From contig OZ020585.1 in assembly GCA_963971535.1 (NCBI GenBank), positions 159,348,568 through 159,412,567 on the forward strand: 64,000 nucleotides of DNA. The letters run 5' to 3'. The position numbers and the translations under genes were made by a program. The notes beneath the pieces are model-generated. The model worked only from the letters and a program-made list of their open reading frames with translations. It ran no database searches and was not told the DNA's origin. This DNA comes from Notolepis coatsorum. Lineage: Eukaryota; Chordata; Actinopteri; Aulopiformes; Paralepididae. Positions 59,801-64,000 of the stretch are shown here, one piece after another (position 1 is the stretch's first letter; each line of letters starts with the position of its first letter).

Positions 59801-62800
59801 TCATTCATAGAGCTAGTTGTGGTCTTCATTCATAGAGCTAGTCCTAGTCTTCATTCATAGAGCTAGTCCTAGTCTTCATTCATAGAGGTAGTTGTAGTCT
59901 TCATTCATAGAGCTACTTGTAGTCTTCATTCATAGAGCTAGTTGTGGTCTTCATTCATAGAGCTAGTCCTAGTCTTAATTCATAGAGCTAGTCCTAGTCT
60001 TCATGCATAGAGCTAGTCCTAGTCTTCATTCATAGAGCTAGTTGTAGTCTTCATTCATATAGCTAGTTGTAGTCTTCATTCATAGAGCTAGTTGTGGTCT
60101 TCATTCATAGAGCTAGTCCTAGTCTTCATTCATAGAGCTAGTCCTAGTCTTCATTCATAGAGCTAGTCCTAGTCTTCATTCATAGAGCTAGTTGTAGTCT
60201 TCATTCATAGAGCTAGTGCTAGTCTTCATTCATAGAGCTAGTTGTAGTCTTCATTCATAGAACTAGTTATAGTCTTCATTCATAGAGCTAGTTATAGTCT
60301 TCATTCACAGAGCTAGTCCTAGTCTTCATTCATAGAGCTAGTTGTAGTCTTCATTCATAGAGCTAGTTGTAGTCTTCATTCATAAGGCTAGTTGTAGTCT
60401 TCATTCATAGAGCTAGTTATAGTCTTCATTCATAGAGCTAGTCCTAGTCTTCATTCATAGAGCTAGTTGTAGTCTTCATTCATAGAGCTAGCTGTGGTCT
60501 TCATTCATATAGCTAGTTATAGTCTTCATTCATAGAGCTAGTCCTAGTCTTCATTCATAGAGCTAGTTATAGTCTTCATTCATAGAGCTAGTTATAGTCT
60601 TCATTCATAGAGCTAGTCCTAGTCTTCATTCATAGAGCTAGTTGTAGTCTTCATTCATAGAGCTAGTTGTAGTCTTCATTCATAGAGCTAGTTGTAGTCT
60701 TCATTCATAGAGCTAGTCCTAGTATTCATTCATAGAGCTAGTCCTAGTCTTCATTCATATAAATAGTCCTAGTCTTCATTCATAGAGCTAGTTGTAGTCT
60801 TCATTCATATAGCTAGTCCTAGTATTCATTCATATAGCTAGTTGTAGTCTTCATTCATAGAACTAGTCCTAGTCTTCATTCATAGACCTAGTCCTAGTCT
60901 TCATTCATAGAGCTAGTTGTAGTCTTCATTCATAGAGCTAGTTGTAGTCTTCATTCATAGAGCTAGTCCTAGTCTTCATTCATAGAGCTAGTTGTAGTCT
61001 TCATTCATAGAGCTAGTTGTAGTCTTCATTCATAGAGCTAGTTGTAGTCTTCATTCATAGAGCTAGTTGTAGTCTTCATTCATAGAGCTAGTTGTAGTCT
61101 TCATTCATAGAGCTAGTCCTAGTCTTCATTCATAGAGCTAGTTGTAGTCTTCATATAGCTAGGTGTAGTCTTCATTCATAGAGCTAGTCCTAGTCTTCAT
61201 TGATATAGCTAGTTGTAGTCTTAATTCATAGAGCTAGTCCTAGTCTTCATTCATAGAGCTAGTTGTAGTCTTCATTCATAGAGCTAGTCCTAGTCTTCAT
61301 TCATAGAGCTAGTTGTAGTCTTCATAGAGCTAGTTGTAGTCTTCATAGAGCTAGTTGTAGTCTTCATTCATAGAGCTAGTCCTAGTCTTCATTCATAGAG
61401 CTAGTTGTAGTCTTCCTTCATAGAGCTAGTTGTAGTCTTCATTTATAGAGCTAGTTGTAGTCTTCATTCATAGAGCTAGTACTAGTCTTCATTCATAGAG
61501 CTAGTTGTAGTCTTCATTCATAGAACTAGTTATAGTCTTCATTCATAAAGCTAGTTATAGTCTTCATTCACAGAGCTAGTCCTAGTCTTCATTCATAGAC
61601 ATAGTTGTAGTCTTCATTCATAGAGCTAGTTGTAGTCTTCATTCATAAGGCTAGTTGTAGTCTTCATTCATAGAGCTAGTTATAGTCTTCATTGATAGAG
61701 CTAGTCCTAGTCTTCATTCATAGAGCTAGTTGTAGTCTTCATTCATAGAGCTAGCTGTGGTCTTCATTCATAGAGCTAGTTATAGTCTTCATCCATAGAG
61801 CTAGTCCTAGTCTTCATTCATAGAGCTAGTTATAGTCTTCATTCATAGAGCTAGTTATAGTCTTCATTCATAGAGCTAGTCCTAGTCTTCATTCATAGAG
61901 CTAGTTGTAGTCTTCATTCATAGAGCTAGTTGTAGTCTTCATTCATAGAGCTAGTTGTAGTCTTCATTCATAGAGCTAGTCCTAGTCTTCATTCATAGAG
62001 CTAGTCCTAGTCTTCATTCATATAAATAGTCCTAGTCTTCATTCATAGAGCTAGTTGTAGTCTTCATTCATATAGCTAGTCCTAGTATTCATTCATAGAG
62101 CTAGTTGTAGTCTTCATTCATAGAGCTAGTCCTAGTCTTCATTCATAGACCTAGTCCTAGTCTTCATTCATAGAGCTAGTTGTAGTCTTCATTCATAGAG
62201 CTAGCTGTAGTCTTCATTCATAGAGCTAGTCCTAGTCTTCATTCATAGAGCTAGTTGTAGTCTTCATTCATAGAGCTAGTTGTAGTCTTCATTCATATAG
62301 CTAGTTGTAGTCTTCATTCATAGAGCTAGTTGTAGTCTTCATTCATAGAGCTAGTTGTAGTCTTCATTCATAGAGCTAGTCCTAGTCTTCATTCATAGAG
62401 CTAGCCCTAGTCTTCATTCATATAAATAGTCCTAGTCTTCATTCATAGAGCTAGTTGTAGTCTTCATTCATATAGCTAGTCCTAGTATTCATTCATAGAG
62501 CTAGTTGTAGTCTTCATTCATAGAGCTAGTCCTAGTCTTCATTCATAGACCTAGTCCTAGTCTTCATTCATAGAGCTAGTTGTAGTCTTCATTCATAGAG
62601 CTAGCTGTAGTCTTCATTCATAGAGCTAGTCCTAGTCTTCATTCATAGAGCTAGTTGTAGTCTTCATTCATAGAGCTAGTTGTAGTCTTCATTCATAGAG
62701 CTAGTTGTAGTCTTCATTCATAGAGCTAGTTGTAGTCTTCATTCATAGAGCTAGTTGTAGTATTCATTCATAGAGCTAGTCCTAGTCTTCATTCATAGAG

Positions 62801-64000
62801 CTAGTTGTAGTCTTCATAGAGCTAGTTGTAGTCTTCATATAGCTAGTTGTAGTCTTCATTCATAGAGCTAGTCCTAGTCTTCATTGATAGAGCTAGTTGT
62901 AGTCTTAATTCATAGAGCTAGTCCTAGTCTTCATTCATAGAGCTAGTTGTGGTCTTCATTCATAGAGCTAGTCCTAGTCTTCATTCATAGAGCTAGTCCT
63001 AGTCTTCATTCATAGAGGTAGTTGTAGTCTTCATTCATAGAGCTACTTGTAGTCTTCATTCATAGAGCTAGTTGTGGTCTTCATTCATAGAGCTAGTCCT
63101 AGTCTTAATTCATAGAGCTAGTCCTAGTCTTCATGCATAGAGCTAGTCCTAGTCTTCATTCATAGAGCTAGTTGTAGTCTTCATTCATATAGCTAGTTGT
63201 AGTCTTCATTCATAGAGCTAGTTGTGGTCTTCATTCATAGAGCTAGTCCTAGTCTTCATTCATAGAGCTAGTCCTAGTCTTCATTCATAGAGCTAGTCCT
63301 AGTCTTCATTCATAGAGCTAGTTGTAGTCTTCATTCATAGGGCTAGTGCTAGTCTTCATTCATAGAGCTAGTTGTAGTCTTCATTCATAGAGCTAGTCCT
63401 AGTCTTCATTCATAGAGCTAGTTGTAGTCTTCATTCATAGAGCTAGTTGTAGTTTTCATTCATAAGGCTAGTTGTAGTCTTCATTCATAGAGCTAGTTAT
63501 AGTCTTCATTCATAGAGCTAGTCCTAGTCTTCATTCATAGAGCTAGTTGTAGTCTTCATTCATAGAGCTAGATGTGGTCTTCATTCATATAGCTAGTTAT
63601 AGTCTTCATTCATAGAGCTAGTCCTAGTCTTCATTCATAGAGCTAGTTGTAGTCTTCATTCATATAGCTAGTCCTAGTATTCATTCATATAGCTAGTTGT
63701 AGTCTTCATTCATAGAACTAGTCCTAGTCTTCATTCATAGACCTAGTCCTAGTCTTCATTCATAGAGCTAGTTGTAGTCTTCATTCATAGAGCTAGTTGT
63801 AGTCTTCATTCATAGAGCTAGTCCTAGTCTTTATTCATAGAGCTAGTTGTAGTCTTCATTCATAGAGCTAGTTGTAGTCTTCATTCATAGAGCTAGTTGT
63901 AGTCTTCATTCATAGAGCTAGTTGTAGTCTTCATTCATAGAGCTAGTTGTAGTCTTCATTCATAGGGCTAGTCCTAGTCTTCATTCATAGAGCTAGTTGT
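53848..64000. repeat. 25-bp satellite array, block 12, element-free, with 3.13-kb higher-order repeats (runs off the right edge)
   Basis: 10 kb of 25-bp monomers with no 508-bp element. The rare variant GAGGTAG occurs at 54071, 57201, 58743, 59885 and 63015, giving spacings of 3130, 1542, 1142 and 3130 bp. The variant CATGCATAG (about 54190, 57320, 58862, 60004, 63134) gives the same spacings. The 3130-bp interval therefore occurs twice, separated by 2.7 kb containing two shorter units. Single-base differences between copies include GCTAATTG near 57355 and TCATAGTC near 58872. Confidence 0.97.

Overview
The window looks like eukaryotic, almost certainly teleost-fish, heterochromatic DNA. It contains no host protein-coding gene. 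Three lines of evidence point to a fish: an intact BEL/Pao LTR retrotransposon of the kind found in fish and amphibians, a CR1/L2/Rex1-type LINE whose reverse transcriptase closely resembles common fish copies, and an 18S rRNA fragment that reads like vertebrate 18S. This assignment is inference from repeat families; no species marker is present.

Layout. About 48.5 kb of the 64 kb is a single satellite with a 25-bp monomer: AGTCTTCATTCATAGAG, then CTAG, then a four-base block that is usually TTGT, TCCT or TTAT. That is roughly 1,900 monomers by length. The order of variant monomers forms higher-order repeats with several periods: about 0.94, 1.1, 1.28, 1.47 and 3.13 kb, plus irregular 1.9 to 8 kb spacings between the embedded elements. 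From 1 to 45180 the satellite carries nine nearly identical 508-bp elements with terminal inverted repeats, starting at 1947, 6258, 10148, 15974, 17851, 21116, 26427, 29717 and 37713. All sit at the same monomer phase between TA dinucleotides. Each contains about 124 bp that I recognise as part of the 3' major domain of 18S rRNA. A 5'-truncated LINE (12679-14973, minus strand) interrupts the array once. A complete 8.67-kb BEL/Pao element (45181-53847, minus strand) interrupts it once. The block to its right, 53848-64000, is satellite without the 508-bp element and has its own higher-order structure.

History read from the sequence. The short transposon jumped into the satellite once and was then amplified with its flanks by array-scale duplication. 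The LINE and the BEL element came later, since each occurs once, keeps a long open reading frame, and has empty-site homologues elsewhere in the array. The BEL LTRs differ by one substitution plus a 9-bp microsatellite length change.

The most interesting items are the 18S rRNA fragment carried inside a non-autonomous DNA transposon and multiplied by a satellite, an eight-base inversion that separates one copy of that transposon from the other eight, and an otherwise intact BEL polyprotein with a 187-residue glutamine-rich tract and an apparent loss of the first integrase catalytic aspartate. Arrays like this are easily misassembled, so exact copy numbers and periods depend on the assembly.
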